Origin: Lentilactobacillus otakiensis DSM 19908 = JCM 15040
GTDB taxonomy: Bacteria; Bacillota; Bacilli; Lactobacillales; Lactobacillaceae
Length of the DNA: 64,000 nucleotides
Reading direction: 5' to 3'
NCBI RefSeq assembly: GCF_001434145.1
Contig: NZ_AZED01000008.1
Coordinates: 124,001 to 188,000 of the forward strand
The stretch's first letter is position 1. Each line of letters starts with the position of its first letter. The notes under the pieces are model-generated. The model was given only the letters and a program-made list of their open reading frames with translations. It ran no database searches and was not told the origin of the DNA. Shown here in pieces: positions 27,051 through 36,787 of the stretch. The position numbers and the translations under genes were made by a program.

Positions 27051-28004
27051 ATGAAACGAGATATTGCAGATGCAACAAGCATTTCAAAAGAAGATCTTGC
27101 TAAATTAACCAAGGAAGCTAACGAAGAAGCCACTCCCTCACGGATGAAAATCATGTGGGGCGAGTTCAAGGCTGACAAACCAGCTTTGGTTTCACTATTT
27201 CTCTTGGTATTCTTTATTTTATTCGTCATCATTGCATCAGAATTCATTGATGTCCCAAAGATGATGGAAACCAATATCATGGGTTATTACAACAAGCCGT
27301 TTAGTTCCGATTATTGGCTAGGTGCAGATGCCGGTGGCCGTTCAATTGCCAAAGAGTTAGTTGTTGGTTCACGAAACTCAATTTCAATTGCGATTGGTTT
27401 GACGATTATTTCTTCAACATTTGGTATCTGCTGGGGCCTGGTTTCCGGGTACTTCGGCGGTATGGTCGACCTCGCAATGCAGCGTGTCTATGACTTTATG
27501 ATGATTATCCCAATGCTGATGACGATCATTGTTATCGTCACCATCATTCCCCATTACAACGCCATCACGTTGACTTTGATTCTGTCCATCTTCTATTGGA
27601 TGGGGACTTCTCGACTGATCCGTTCACGGACCTTGGCCGAGTCGCAAAAGGATTACGTGGCCGCCTCGAAGACTTCCGGTACCAGCAACTTCAAGATCAT
27701 TTTCAGAGAAATTATGCCAAATATTTCTTCATTGATCATTGTTGATACGACGTTGTCATTCGCTGAAAATATTGGTGTTGAAACCGGACTTTCATTCTTG
27801 GGCTTTGGCCTGCCAATGGGAACCCCATCACTTGGTACTTTAATCGCTAATGCCAATGATCCTGAAAACATTACCCAATACTGGTGGACCTGGCTGCCCG
27901 CCGCTATTGAAATTATTATTTTATGTCTGTCAATCAGTTACATCGGCCAGGTAATGCGTCGAACCACCAACGCTGCTCAACGCCGCGGTCAAGATCAAAA
28001 GTAA
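27051..28004 (+). CDS. oppC: Oligopeptide ABC transporter permease OppC
   Basis: 317 residues. A cytosolic head of ~45 residues, then one helix and the OppC_N region, the GADAGGRS element and five further helices with the coupling loop DYVAASKTSGTSNFKIIFRE. Ribosome site GGGGGTG. Partner of OppB. Confidence 0.95.
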   Translation: MKRDIADATSISKEDLAKLTKEANEEATPSRMKIMWGEFKADKPALVSLFLLVFFILFVIIASEFIDVPKMMETNIMGYYNKPFSSDYWLGADAGGRSIAKELVVGSRNSISIAIGLTIISSTFGICWGLVSGYFGGMVDLAMQRVYDFMMIIPMLMTIIVIVTIIPHYNAITLTLILSIFYWMGTSRLIRSRTLAESQKDYVAASKTSGTSNFKIIFREIMPNISSLIIVDTTLSFAENIGVETGLSFLGFGLPMGTPSLGTLIANANDPENITQYWWTWLPAAIEIIILCLSISYIGQVMRRTTNAAQRRGQDQK

Positions 28005-28098
28005 GAAATAAGCATTAAAGGAGATGATGCGGTTTTTGCAGTTTGAGGTGAGATTTTGTTGGTAGTCAGATTCAAATATAGATTTGGAGGGATGTTTT

Positions 28099-29898
28099 AT
28101 GAGCAAAAAGAAATGGCTCACAGCCGGAATTGCGATGCTGTCAGTGATGACTCTCGCTGCCTGCTCTAATAATAAGAGCAGCGAATCAGGCGCTGGTAAG
28201 CATGTATCAATGTCAGCTACATATAGTGGTCCTGGAAAGGCCACCACAGCAGGAAATAACAGCACTTTGAAAGTTGCCGAAGTAAATGATGCACCATTTG
28301 CAGGTATCACCGCACCTACGTTAGCATCCAACGCTGAAGATCAGGATGTCTTTGCACCTGGTGGCGAAGGTAACCTGTTCAATGTCGGCAAGGACTACAA
28401 GATCATTGATGGTGGCCTTGCAAACCAGAAGATTAGCCGTAGTGCTAAGACCATCACCATTACTTTACGTAAGGATGCTAAATGGTCAAACGGTGCCAAG
28501 GTAACTGCCAAAGATGTTGAATATCCATATGAAATTATCGGTAACAAGAACACCACTTCACAACAATATTCCGCAGATTATGCTGAAATTAAAGGGATGG
28601 CTGCTTATCACGCTGGGAAAGCCAAGACGATTTCTGGAATTACCTTCCCAGATGGTCAAAATGGTCGGACAGCAGTTATTCATTACAGCCACATGTCTCC
28701 TTCAATGAAGTATGCTGGGAACTCATTTGTTTGGACAACTGTTGAACCATACGAATACTACAAGGGTATTCCAATTGCCAAGTTGGCTTCATCAAGCAAA
28801 GTTCGTAAGAACCCAATCTTTGTCGGCCCTTACAAGCTTGATAAAGTTGTTCAAGGTGAATCAACTAGTTGGTCTCCAAACAAGTATTACTATGGCAAGG
28901 CACCAAAAGTTAAGCACATTACCATTCAAGTTGTTTCAACCAACAACGCATTGGCAGCATTTAAGTCAAAGAAATATGACTTCGCTGCCGGTGGTGCCAA
29001 CTCAGTTATGCCATCCAGCCAATATCCTAAGTTCAAGAAGTTGAGCGATTACGGAATTGCCGGCACTCCTTCAATGGGATATGGCTACTTTGGCTTTAAC
29101 GTTGGTCACATGGACACTAAGACTGGTTTGAATGTCATGGACAAGAATTCCAAGATGGCTAACAAGAGTCTTCGTCGGGCCATGATGTATGCTGCTAATG
29201 TCAATGCCGTTGAGAAGAAATTTGGTAACGGTGTTTCATGGCAAGCCAATACTTTGATTCCACCTGCATTTAAAGATGTTTATGATGCCAAGAACCCTGG
29301 CTTCAAGTACAACATGAAGAAAGCCAAGTCACTTCTTGATAAAGCTGGATACAAGAAGGATGGTAAATGGCGGACTGATCCAAATGGTAAGAAGCTGGTT
29401 ATTCACTTCGGTGGAATGCAAAGTTCAGCTGCTACCGAAGCTGAGTATCAGTTCTACCTGCAACAATGGCACAAGCTTGGTTTGAACGTTAAGATGACTG
29501 GCGGCAAGCCAATGGAAATGAACAGTTTCTATGCAACTTTGCAGAAGCCAAAACAAACTTCTATTGATGTTTTCTTGGCCGCATGGTCACTTTCAACCGA
29601 ACCAACCCCAACTCAAATCTATGGTGTTGATGCACCATTCAACATGGGTCACTTCGCAACTAAGAAGAACACAGCGTTGATGAAGAGTTTGAACAACAAC
29701 AAGGCATGGAACGCCAAATACCGTGCTCAACAATACAAGAAGTGGCAGCGATACATGAACAGCCAAGCTGCTTATGTTGCTGAAGACTTCAGTATGGCTT
29801 GGAGCCCAGTTAACAAGCGTGTTAAGGGTTACAGTGTTGCCCCAACTAACAACGAATTCTGGAGTAACTTGTCCCTTACTGCTGCAAATCCTAAATAA
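28099..29898 (+). CDS. oppA: Oligopeptide-binding lipoprotein OppA
   Basis: 599 residues from ATG 28099 with GGAGGG upstream. Lipoprotein signal MSKKKWLTAGIAMLSVMTLA with lipobox LAAC. The SBP_bac_5 fold is shown by ITLRKDAKWSNGAKVTAKDV. It captures peptides outside the cell for OppBCDF. The 94-base gap from oppC allows an extra promoter for this abundant protein, although none is clear. The terminator follows 40 bases after the stop. Confidence 0.94.
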   Translation: MSKKKWLTAGIAMLSVMTLAACSNNKSSESGAGKHVSMSATYSGPGKATTAGNNSTLKVAEVNDAPFAGITAPTLASNAEDQDVFAPGGEGNLFNVGKDYKIIDGGLANQKISRSAKTITITLRKDAKWSNGAKVTAKDVEYPYEIIGNKNTTSQQYSADYAEIKGMAAYHAGKAKTISGITFPDGQNGRTAVIHYSHMSPSMKYAGNSFVWTTVEPYEYYKGIPIAKLASSSKVRKNPIFVGPYKLDKVVQGESTSWSPNKYYYGKAPKVKHITIQVVSTNNALAAFKSKKYDFAAGGANSVMPSSQYPKFKKLSDYGIAGTPSMGYGYFGFNVGHMDTKTGLNVMDKNSKMANKSLRRAMMYAANVNAVEKKFGNGVSWQANTLIPPAFKDVYDAKNPGFKYNMKKAKSLLDKAGYKKDGKWRTDPNGKKLVIHFGGMQSSAATEAEYQFYLQQWHKLGLNVKMTGGKPMEMNSFYATLQKPKQTSIDVFLAAWSLSTEPTPTQIYGVDAPFNMGHFATKKNTALMKSLNNNKAWNAKYRAQQYKKWQRYMNSQAAYVAEDFSMAWSPVNKRVKGYSVAPTNNEFWSNLSLTAANPK

Positions 29899-29937
29899 GT
29901 TTGAATTGAATCTAATCCAATCTTGATAGATTTAAAG

Positions 29938-29983
29938 AAACATCCCGCAAACCTCAATTGGCTTTTGGGATGTTTCTTTGTAT
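29938..29983 (+). terminator. Terminator of the opp operon
   Basis: AAACATCCC...GGGATGTTT followed by CTTTG. The remaining spacer to 30193 holds a GGGCGC/GCGCCC hairpin (about 30076-30098) of unknown role. Confidence 0.8.
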
Positions 29984-30193
29984 AAATAACCGATCAGATC
30001 CAACCTGTAACATTCTTGACATATTCGGCTGAAAAGTATACACTCGCAATAGTTAGATAGTCGGAGATGTTCTTTGGGCGCCTCGCAAATTGCGCCCTTT
30101 ACATAATATTCCAGGCTGGTAATTGGGGGATTATTCAGAACGGGTTTGCTTCGACCAACATCATATTGATCACACAGAAAGAAGTTGGGAAGA

Positions 30194-32083
30194 ATGAAGA
30201 CAGTTAATCGTTGGCTGGTAGGAATCGCCAGCTTAGCATTATTTGTGTCAGCAACACCAGTTACTCAAGCAGCATCCGCCAAGAAATCTGCCGGGAAGGA
30301 TCCTTACGGAATTCAAAAGATTCTCAAGCAGTTAACGGCTAAGAAGAAAATGTCTCCGAATAAGCAGGTTCAGTTGGACATTGTTTTGAAGCCACAAAAT
30401 GAGGATCAGATTACCAATCAGATTTATGCGGTGAATACACCGGGTAATCCGAATTTCAAGAATTTCTACACACCGCAGCACTTCCGGGACCAATTTGGCC
30501 AGCCGGCAAGTGTTACTGGTCAATTCAAACCATTTTTGAGTAAGTATCATTTGAAGTCGAGTACCTTTTCCAATGGCTTGATCATCAAGGTCAGCGGGAA
30601 AGCGAAGGATATTAACAAGGCTTTCGCAACGAACCTGCAGACGGCGACCTATCACTCCAATCCAGTTCAGTTTTCATCAAAAAAGCCAGTAATGCCGACT
30701 AATTTGGCCGATAAAGTGTTGACGGTTCTGGGTATTACCACCTTTAACCAAGCCGGTAGCGGTTTGGTTTCCAGCAAGGCTAAGAGCAAGACGCCAACTG
30801 GCAAAATGAGCACCAAGGATGCGCCAAGCAAATTTGTTAATCACTACAATCTGAAGCCACTATATGACAAGGGCTACCAAGGCCAAGGTCAAACTGTGGG
30901 AATTATTACCTTTGCCGGCTTTAAGAAGAGCGATGCTGAAACCTTCTGGAAGGGCGAAGGCATCGACGTTAAGCCAAACCGATTAAGCGTGAAGAAGATT
31001 GCTTCACCAGCTTCTAGCTCCACTGGTTCCACTGGTCAGTTGGAAACGACTTTGGACGTTGAGCAATCCGGTGCGATTGCACCCCAGGCAAATGTTCGTG
31101 TCTACCAGGCCAACTGGAGCGATGTAGGGATGACGAATGCCTACGCAACCGCATTTGATGAGAACAAAGCCAGCTCGCTTTCAATGAGTTGGGGCATGAA
31201 TGAGTATGTGACTCACTATTTGAATCAAAAGAAATTGCTGACACCAGTTTATGGTCAGGCTATGAGCTTGTTAATGGCGCAAGGGGCCCTTCAAGGGATC
31301 TCAACTTTCGTGGCGTCAGGTGATTCAGGTGCTTACGGAATGGGTGTTGGCGGGACATTCGGCCCAATCAACATTCCAAATTACAGCACCTATGCCGATT
31401 TCCCAGCTGATAACCCGTGGGTCACTTCGACTGGTGGAACCACGTTGCCATTTACCAAAGATCTTGGCGGTGGCGTGAAGATTTCCGTCGATAAAGAACG
31501 AGCTTGGGGTGCCGACTACTTGTACAAAGCATATGCTAAGCATCGAAAGGCTTTCCAATCCAGCTTACCGGCAATCCAGATGTTGTTTAGCGCTGGCGGC
31601 GGTGGTATCAGTAAGCTCTACGATACCCCCGCGTACCAGCAAGGCGTTTCCGGGGTCAATACCTTTAATGCCCGTCAGTATCTCTCTAACTTGATGCAGC
31701 CAAGTCCTAACCCGGTTCTGGTTAGTGGGACGCAATACGGCCGGAATTATCCCGATGTATCGGCAAATGCTGATTCCTTCACCGGTTACCAGATTTACAC
31801 CAAGGCAACTGGTTGGAAGACAGTTGGTGGTACCAGTGCCGTTGCACCGCAATTTAATGGTGTGACTGCTGTCTTCAACAGTGGCAAGGGAACTCGAATG
31901 GGTTTCTGGAATCCACAACTTTACGCATTGGCACAAGATCCAGACAAGACACCATTTACAGTGCTTGATAGTGATAGCAACAACTCGAACCTGTATTACG
32001 TGGGCCAACCTGGTAAGCTTTATAACCAGGCAACCGGACTGGGTACGGTGAACTTTGAGAAGTTGTATGATAATTACAAATAA
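30194..32083 (+). CDS. Secreted S53 (sedolisin/kumamolisin-type) serine-carboxyl peptidase
   Basis: 629 residues from ATG 30194. A signal peptide (cleavage near TQAASA), an activation propeptide (residues ~45-165, with TPGNPNFKNF) and a peptidase domain. The catalytic set is visible: Glu284 and Asp288 (in QLETTLDVE), the oxyanion Asp377 (SGDSG) and Ser548 (GGTSAVAP). C-terminal LDSDSNNSN and TGLGT match the calcium-binding end of the family. S53 enzymes act at acid pH, fitting a lactic acid producer. It follows opp, so it probably feeds peptides to it. A paralogue is at 37401. Confidence 0.93.
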   Translation: MKTVNRWLVGIASLALFVSATPVTQAASAKKSAGKDPYGIQKILKQLTAKKKMSPNKQVQLDIVLKPQNEDQITNQIYAVNTPGNPNFKNFYTPQHFRDQFGQPASVTGQFKPFLSKYHLKSSTFSNGLIIKVSGKAKDINKAFATNLQTATYHSNPVQFSSKKPVMPTNLADKVLTVLGITTFNQAGSGLVSSKAKSKTPTGKMSTKDAPSKFVNHYNLKPLYDKGYQGQGQTVGIITFAGFKKSDAETFWKGEGIDVKPNRLSVKKIASPASSSTGSTGQLETTLDVEQSGAIAPQANVRVYQANWSDVGMTNAYATAFDENKASSLSMSWGMNEYVTHYLNQKKLLTPVYGQAMSLLMAQGALQGISTFVASGDSGAYGMGVGGTFGPINIPNYSTYADFPADNPWVTSTGGTTLPFTKDLGGGVKISVDKERAWGADYLYKAYAKHRKAFQSSLPAIQMLFSAGGGGISKLYDTPAYQQGVSGVNTFNARQYLSNLMQPSPNPVLVSGTQYGRNYPDVSANADSFTGYQIYTKATGWKTVGGTSAVAPQFNGVTAVFNSGKGTRMGFWNPQLYALAQDPDKTPFTVLDSDSNNSNLYYVGQPGKLYNQATGLGTVNFEKLYDNYK

Positions 32084-32093
32084 CAATTAAAAT

Positions 32094-32128
32094 GAGGAGT
32101 TACTCTGGTGAGTAGTTCCTTTTTTGTA
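32094..32128 (+). terminator. Terminator of the first S53 peptidase gene
   Basis: AGGAGTTACT, loop, AGTAGTTCC followed by TTTTTT. Confidence 0.75.
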
Positions 32129-32191
32129 GGCTGACAATCGCTTCAAAGCCGTGTAAAGTAAAAACAAACAGTTAGGATTGGAGTGAGGTTG

Positions 32192-33115
32192 ATGAGCAAC
32201 AAAGTGAATAGTGGGGATGCATGCGCATTACCATCTCAAAAGAAGGAAATTGCATTGTCCCAGAAATTTTCAACCGGTGAACTGTCTATTGAACCGAACC
32301 GGTATCATTATGTTTGGGCCAAGTTCTGTCCATGGGCAACCCCAGGGGCCATCATGATTGATTACACGGGTTTGAATCAGGTCATTTCAAAATTTTCGAT
32401 TTATCCATTGCGCCACGCCGGAATCGCTGATGATTGGTTCTTTGGTAAGAACGACGATGATGAGGATTCGCTTCTGCACACCACGAGATTATCAGAGAAC
32501 TACAAAAAGACCGTTCCGAATTTTTCGGCACGGCCAACGGTTCCGGCATTAATTGATTTGAAAACGGGCGGTGTCGTCAATGATTCTTCCCTTGATATCA
32601 TGACGGAACTGGCTGGTAACTGGAAAAAATATTTTGCCACTGATGTACCCGATGTGTATCCGGATAGTTTGAAGATTGACATTGATCAGATGAACACTCA
32701 AATTATCACGGATATTACTTCAGTTCCGGGCAAAATCAGCGAGGTCGATTCACAAGCTGAATATGAGATGTTATTTAACCAGTATTTTGATCGATTGGAC
32801 AAGTTGGATGCCCGGTTGGCTGATCAAAGATTCTTGATGGGTGATCACATAACACTGCCCGACTTTTGGCTGGTGGTCAGTTTGATTCGCTTTGACTTGG
32901 TGTTTTACTTCAAGAACAAGTTGAACAAGAAACGTTTGGATGAGTATCCAAATTTGTGGCGTTATGCGAGAGAGTGTTACCAGATTCCGGCGTTTAGGCA
33001 GAATACGGACTTCAACGTAATTAAGCAGTTCTTCTTCCAAACCAGTGATAATCCGGTGACGTCGTTTGATCGTGTGATTCCGGTGGGACCTGATTTGGAT
33101 AGATGGGAGGAATAA
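32192..33115 (+). CDS. Glutathionyl-hydroquinone reductase-like (Xi-class GST) protein
   Basis: 307 residues from ATG 32192 (GGAGTGAGG upstream). The N-terminal half has a thioredoxin-like fold with the CPWA active-site motif (in WAKFCPWATPG) and RPTVPALIDL, then an all-alpha C-terminal domain with LADQRFLMGDHITLPDFWL. This is the ECM4/YqjG family, which removes glutathione from glutathionyl-hydroquinones. It implies that the cell uses or imports glutathione or another low-mass thiol. It directly precedes, and is probably coupled to, a 42-codon gene. Confidence 0.9.
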   Translation: MSNKVNSGDACALPSQKKEIALSQKFSTGELSIEPNRYHYVWAKFCPWATPGAIMIDYTGLNQVISKFSIYPLRHAGIADDWFFGKNDDDEDSLLHTTRLSENYKKTVPNFSARPTVPALIDLKTGGVVNDSSLDIMTELAGNWKKYFATDVPDVYPDSLKIDIDQMNTQIITDITSVPGKISEVDSQAEYEMLFNQYFDRLDKLDARLADQRFLMGDHITLPDFWLVVSLIRFDLVFYFKNKLNKKRLDEYPNLWRYARECYQIPAFRQNTDFNVIKQFFFQTSDNPVTSFDRVIPVGPDLDRWEE

Positions 33116-33244
33116 ATGATGGAAAATAATGATGAAAAGAAAGTGAACATTTGGGAGACTCAGAGTGCTCAGAAATATGATTTTCGGAAAGATCTTGAGA
33201 ACCTTGAGTTTGTGGAAGAAAAGCGGGTTGGCAAAGAACTTTGA
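33116..33244 (+). CDS. Small 42-residue protein coupled to the GST-like gene
   Basis: The ATG follows the previous stop codon with no gap; the GGGAGG ribosome site lies inside the end of the upstream gene, five bases away. The protein is highly charged with no cysteine and no membrane segment, and ends FVEEKRVGKEL. Tight coupling and a good ribosome site support translation. I do not recognise it; it could be an accessory or regulatory peptide of the reductase. Confidence 0.6.
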   Translation: MMENNDEKKVNIWETQSAQKYDFRKDLENLEFVEEKRVGKEL

Positions 33245-33249
33245 ATAGA

Positions 33250-34275
33250 TTACTCGTTACTAATCGTCACCTTCCCAATCATATGATTCGTTTCAACCAG
33301 CTCGGTTGCTTTCTTTAAGTTGGCAACATTGATTGGCTTAAACGTTTTGGTCACGGTTGGGTGAATCACGTGTTTATCCAAGAGTTCGGCAACTTTGTCT
33401 AAAATCTCATGTTGGGTAATCATGTCGTCAGTGTGATAATAAGATTTGGTGTACATCCACTCCCAGTTAAATGAGGCAGATTTTTTGGTGAGCCGTTGCA
33501 AATCAATTTTGCGATGGTTTTCGGTGATTGCGGCAACCTTTCCTTGGGGTCGAATCAGCTCCGCAATCTCATTCCAGTGGCCATCAATGTCATTTAGATT
33601 CAGAATGTAGTCCAGGTAATGGAAACCAAGTGCACGAACTTCGGTAACCAGGTTCTTGCGGTGGTTTGCGGTGTAATCGGCACCGTTTTGTTTAACCCAT
33701 TTGATGGTTTCAGGTCGAGATGCAGTTGCGATGACTTTAAAACCCGCCATGTGTGCTAATTGGGTTGCAATGGAGCCCACACCACCAGAGCCGTTGATAA
33801 TCAAAATAGTTTTATTAGCGTTTTGTTCCTTGTCAGCTGGGTCAATTTCCAGGCGCTCGAACAATGCCTCCCAAGCAGTCAGACTTGTCAGTGCCATGCC
33901 ACCAATATCGGCTGCCTTCAAAGTGGTTGGTGCGTGACCAACTATCCGCTCGTCAACGAGTTGATACTGGCTGTCAGAACCGGGACGGATGAAGGAACCG
34001 GCGTAAAATACCTTGTCGCCGACGTTGAATAAGGAAACATGTTTGCCAACTTGAGTGACTGTGCCATAAGTATCCCAGCCAATCACCTTGGGCTGTTCGA
34101 GTTTGCCGTGACCGCTGCGCACACCAATGTCGACGGGGTTCACCGAAGTCGAGATGATTTTGACCAGCAGATCGTGGCCTTCCGGGGATGGCACATCCTC
34201 GGTGAATTCTTGGAAACTGTTTCGATCAGAAATGGGTAGGTGCTCTGTAAAACCGATTGCTTTCATTTTTGTCAT
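33250..34275 (-). CDS. Zinc-free medium-chain dehydrogenase / quinone oxidoreductase-like
   Basis: 341 residues, ATG with GAGAGGAG. The N-terminal GroES-like fold lacks the catalytic Cys (HGKLEQPKVIGWDTYGTV instead of a GHE zinc site). The Rossmann part has INGSGGVGSIATQLA. This fits the zinc-independent alcohol dehydrogenase/quinone reductase branch using NADPH. Substrate unknown, likely quinones or enals. It is convergent with the GST-like operon, with only five bases between them. Confidence 0.87.
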   Translation of the reverse strand: MTKMKAIGFTEHLPISDRNSFQEFTEDVPSPEGHDLLVKIISTSVNPVDIGVRSGHGKLEQPKVIGWDTYGTVTQVGKHVSLFNVGDKVFYAGSFIRPGSDSQYQLVDERIVGHAPTTLKAADIGGMALTSLTAWEALFERLEIDPADKEQNANKTILIINGSGGVGSIATQLAHMAGFKVIATASRPETIKWVKQNGADYTANHRKNLVTEVRALGFHYLDYILNLNDIDGHWNEIAELIRPQGKVAAITENHRKIDLQRLTKKSASFNWEWMYTKSYYHTDDMITQHEILDKVAELLDKHVIHPTVTKTFKPINVANLKKATELVETNHMIGKVTISNE

Positions 34276-34564
34276 AAGTGTTACTCCTCTCGGGATTTGA
34301 CTCTAGTTTAGGCTGGGTGGGGAAGAATACAAGTAGTGAATTTTTTGTTACTAGATGACAAAGCAGTCCTAACCTAGTGCTTGAAAGTTATGTGTCAAAT
34401 AGCTATTATTGATACAAGTAACAAGTACACTTGGACTATTCATTTTCATATCCATGACTTCAGAGAACATTAATCAGATGATGGTACTCTGTAAATCATT
34501 CCACAAGATGCAATATTTGTTAAAAACTTTTGCACGATACTTTAAGTAATTGATCGGAGACTTG

Positions 34565-35017
34565 ATGAAAAAATGGCAAGATGATCGTATTGGTTCGGCA
34601 ATCAGTGGAAATAATCCAATGGTTATGGCCGAACTTCCTGGTGGGTTTGCAGTATACGGTGATGTTCAGTTTCTACCAGGATATTCTGTTCTGCTACCAA
34701 AAAAAGATGTAAATTCTTTGAATAATCTGAGTATGCAGGACCAAACAATTTTTTTACAAAGTATGAGTTTTTTGGGTGAAGCAGTTTTGAAAGGTACTAA
34801 TGCAACTCGCATTAACTATGACATTCTTGGAAACACAGATAATTTTTTGCATGCACATGTTTTTCCGAGATACGCAACAGAGAATACTGAATATTTATCA
34901 AAGCCTGTCTGGCTGTATCCCTCTACATATTGGTCAGATAAGAGATTTCAGTATAATCCTAATCGTGATGACGTAATTCGGAAAAAGATTACTAAGGCAC
35001 TAAATGAATTCCTTTAG
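34565..35017 (+). CDS. HIT-like protein, diadenosine-tetraphosphate-hydrolase type
   Basis: 150 residues from ATG 34565 (GGAG upstream). Core motif is FLHAHVFPRY: two of the three histidines of the HIT triad (HxHxH) are present and the third is Phe, as I recall for a branch of HIT-like proteins annotated as Ap4A hydrolases. The C-terminal PVWLYPSTYW segment also matches that branch. Likely a nucleotide hydrolase or nucleotide-binding protein. Base composition here is more AT-rich than in the neighbouring metabolic genes. Confidence 0.8.
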   Translation: MKKWQDDRIGSAISGNNPMVMAELPGGFAVYGDVQFLPGYSVLLPKKDVNSLNNLSMQDQTIFLQSMSFLGEAVLKGTNATRINYDILGNTDNFLHAHVFPRYATENTEYLSKPVWLYPSTYWSDKRFQYNPNRDDVIRKKITKALNEFL

Positions 35018-35035
35018 GAATATTTCAAACTAGAC

Positions 35036-35085
35036 AAAGATACCCTATAACAGTTTGCATCCGGCAAATTGTTGTAGGGTATCTT
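35036..35085 (+). terminator. Bidirectional terminator after the HIT-like gene
   Basis: AGATACCCTATAACAGTTTGC / GGCAAATTGTTGTAGGGTATCT with TTTG on the plus side. It separates the gene from the convergent toxin-antitoxin pair. Confidence 0.85.
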
Positions 35086-35145
35086 TGTTTAGACTTATGT
35101 TGAATAACTTGACTACTTGAATGCCACTCTTTTGAACGACGTAAA

Positions 35146-35472
35146 CTATTTGATGTCAAAAATACTAAGTTTCGTGACTAAATCCTCCCTATTATCCAAG
35201 ACGTTTAACACTTGAACTTCGTGCAGGGAATCATTCACTTGGTAAAAGATTGTATTTCTTTTGGTATGAAGATAGCTAAATCCATCAAGATACTCCAAAA
35301 TATTTTTGGCGGATTGCCCTTTGTTTGGGAATACACCTAGTGAACTGATGGTCTTCAATAAATCATCCATCACCCTTTTTCTGACGTTCGGCCCAAAGTT
35401 ATCTCGCAAATAATTATTAATTACCTCTAGCTGTACAGATGCATCATCCGAAATGACTACTTCGTAACTCAC
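35146..35472 (-). CDS. RelE/ParE family toxin
   Basis: 108 residues starting at GTG that overlaps the antitoxin stop by 4 bases (GTGA). The fold pattern is ParE/RelE: VVISDDASVQLEVINNYLRDNFG, then LDGFSYLHTKRNTIFYQVND and a closing VQVLNVLDNREDL. Whether it poisons gyrase (ParE) or cuts mRNA (RelE) cannot be told. Confidence 0.88.
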   Translation of the reverse strand: MSYEVVISDDASVQLEVINNYLRDNFGPNVRKRVMDDLLKTISSLGVFPNKGQSAKNILEYLDGFSYLHTKRNTIFYQVNDSLHEVQVLNVLDNREDLVTKLSIFDIK

Positions 35473-35702
35473 TTATCCAAGTTCCTAGCCACATCATCAA
35501 ACTTGTGAAATGGTCCCTTTTGTGCTTTTTGCAATCGATTCAATAATTCCAGGCCTGCTTTAAGCTTATCATATTCTTCTATATCAATGATCGCATATTT
35601 TCCTCGACCATTTTTTGTTAGAAACAGTGGATTATTTGCCTTAACATCGCTTAAGAGCTTATTATAGTTTCTTAAATCTGATACTGGTTTAATATTAATC
35701 AT
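35469..35702 (-). CDS. YefM/Phd family antitoxin
   Basis: 77 residues from ATG 35702 with AGGAGG upstream. N-terminal dimerisation and DNA-binding region (SDLRNYNKLLSDVKANNPLFLTK) with YAIIDIEEYDKL, then an amphipathic toxin-binding tail. Antitoxin comes first, as usual for this family. A TATAAT (35737-35742) within ATATTGTATAATAT suggests an autoregulated promoter. Confidence 0.88.
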   Translation of the reverse strand: MINIKPVSDLRNYNKLLSDVKANNPLFLTKNGRGKYAIIDIEEYDKLKAGLELLNRLQKAQKGPFHKFDDVARNLDK

Positions 35703-35886
35703 CAACTTTCTCCTCCTTGTCGAACTTGCTACATATATTATACAATATCTTACGACTAATTTGCAGCAAGCGAATAACTCGGATTACTGTTTTTGTTGGT
35801 TGTTTTTGTAAAATGTGTAGTTAAGGCAGGCCGTTATGGTATACTCATTGGCAAAAAGTTTCCCTTCAAGAAAAGAGGCAGGATGA

Positions 35887-36711
35887 ATGCAGACAGATCT
35901 CGGCTCAGTCATTAAGGATGAACGTAAGCGGCAGCATCTAACTCAAAAACAGTTGGCAACAGGTATTTGTTCACAACCAATGCTTTCCGGAATCGAAAAA
36001 GGAACTTACACACCTAATGCAAAGTTATTGATTGCATTATGTAATCGACTAAAAATTAGTCTAAATAAGATTAGCCTTGCACAAAACTTTGCCATCGGCA
36101 CTTCAGATAATTTGAATCAACGTTTAGCTAGCCTATGCAATGCTCATGATTACCAAAGGTTGCTTGCTTTTCTAGAACGGCAGGAAGTGTTAGACCATAT
36201 TGAAACTGATGAACAACTGCAGGCTTACTATTACTATCATGGAGTGGCCAATTTCCAAATAAACGATTCTATTACTGATGCTGAAGATGATTTCAAAATG
36301 TCTTTAACAAATGCGAGGGAAACCGGGAACTCAGTCTTAACACGACTTGGACATGTATCCTTAGCAGTGGTTGAAGCCAAACTCGGTCACAGAGACGCCA
36401 CAGATAAATTAGTCAACGAATCTCTTGAGGGCATTCATAATATTAATTACGAAGAAGATCTCAACATTATTTTTTATCTGTCTGGTTTCTTATTCTTTGA
36501 ATTACAAAGATGGGATGACGTGATCGATATCGTGCTTAAAGGAATAGATTTTGCCACGGAGCACAATTCACATTACATGCTGGCAAATCTATATCATATA
36601 CTTGCTAGAGTTGCCGACCTTAAAGAAGAAGAGAATCTCCGTAATGAAGCTGAGACTAGAGAGCGCACGTTTGCGGAATTGTTTCATGAAAAACCATTTG
36701 ACCGATTTTAA
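35887..36711 (+). CDS. XRE-HTH regulator with TPR-like C-terminal domain (Rgg/PlcR/RRNPP-like)
   Basis: 274 residues. The N-terminal HTH (residues ~6-60, IKDERKRQHLTQKQLATGICSQ) is followed by ~200 helical residues in TPR-like pairs (DLNIIFYLSGFLFFELQRWDDVIDIVLKG). This is the build of peptide-sensing RRNPP regulators. No cognate pheromone ORF is evident on either side, so it may sense another signal or be an orphan. A TATACT box lies about 50 bases upstream of the start. Confidence 0.85.
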   Translation: MQTDLGSVIKDERKRQHLTQKQLATGICSQPMLSGIEKGTYTPNAKLLIALCNRLKISLNKISLAQNFAIGTSDNLNQRLASLCNAHDYQRLLAFLERQEVLDHIETDEQLQAYYYYHGVANFQINDSITDAEDDFKMSLTNARETGNSVLTRLGHVSLAVVEAKLGHRDATDKLVNESLEGIHNINYEEDLNIIFYLSGFLFFELQRWDDVIDIVLKGIDFATEHNSHYMLANLYHILARVADLKEEENLRNEAETRERTFAELFHEKPFDRF

Positions 36712-36787
36712 ATATTAGTATTCTTATTGTGCATAGCTTGTCTAAATTGGTAAGGTAAAGCCATCAAATATATGGAGGCGTTATCTT

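Noticed and set aside
34565-35017. HIT-like protein as an inactivated enzyme because the third His is Phe
   Set aside because: The same substitution is, from memory, normal in this Ap4A-hydrolase-like branch, so it is not evidence of decay.
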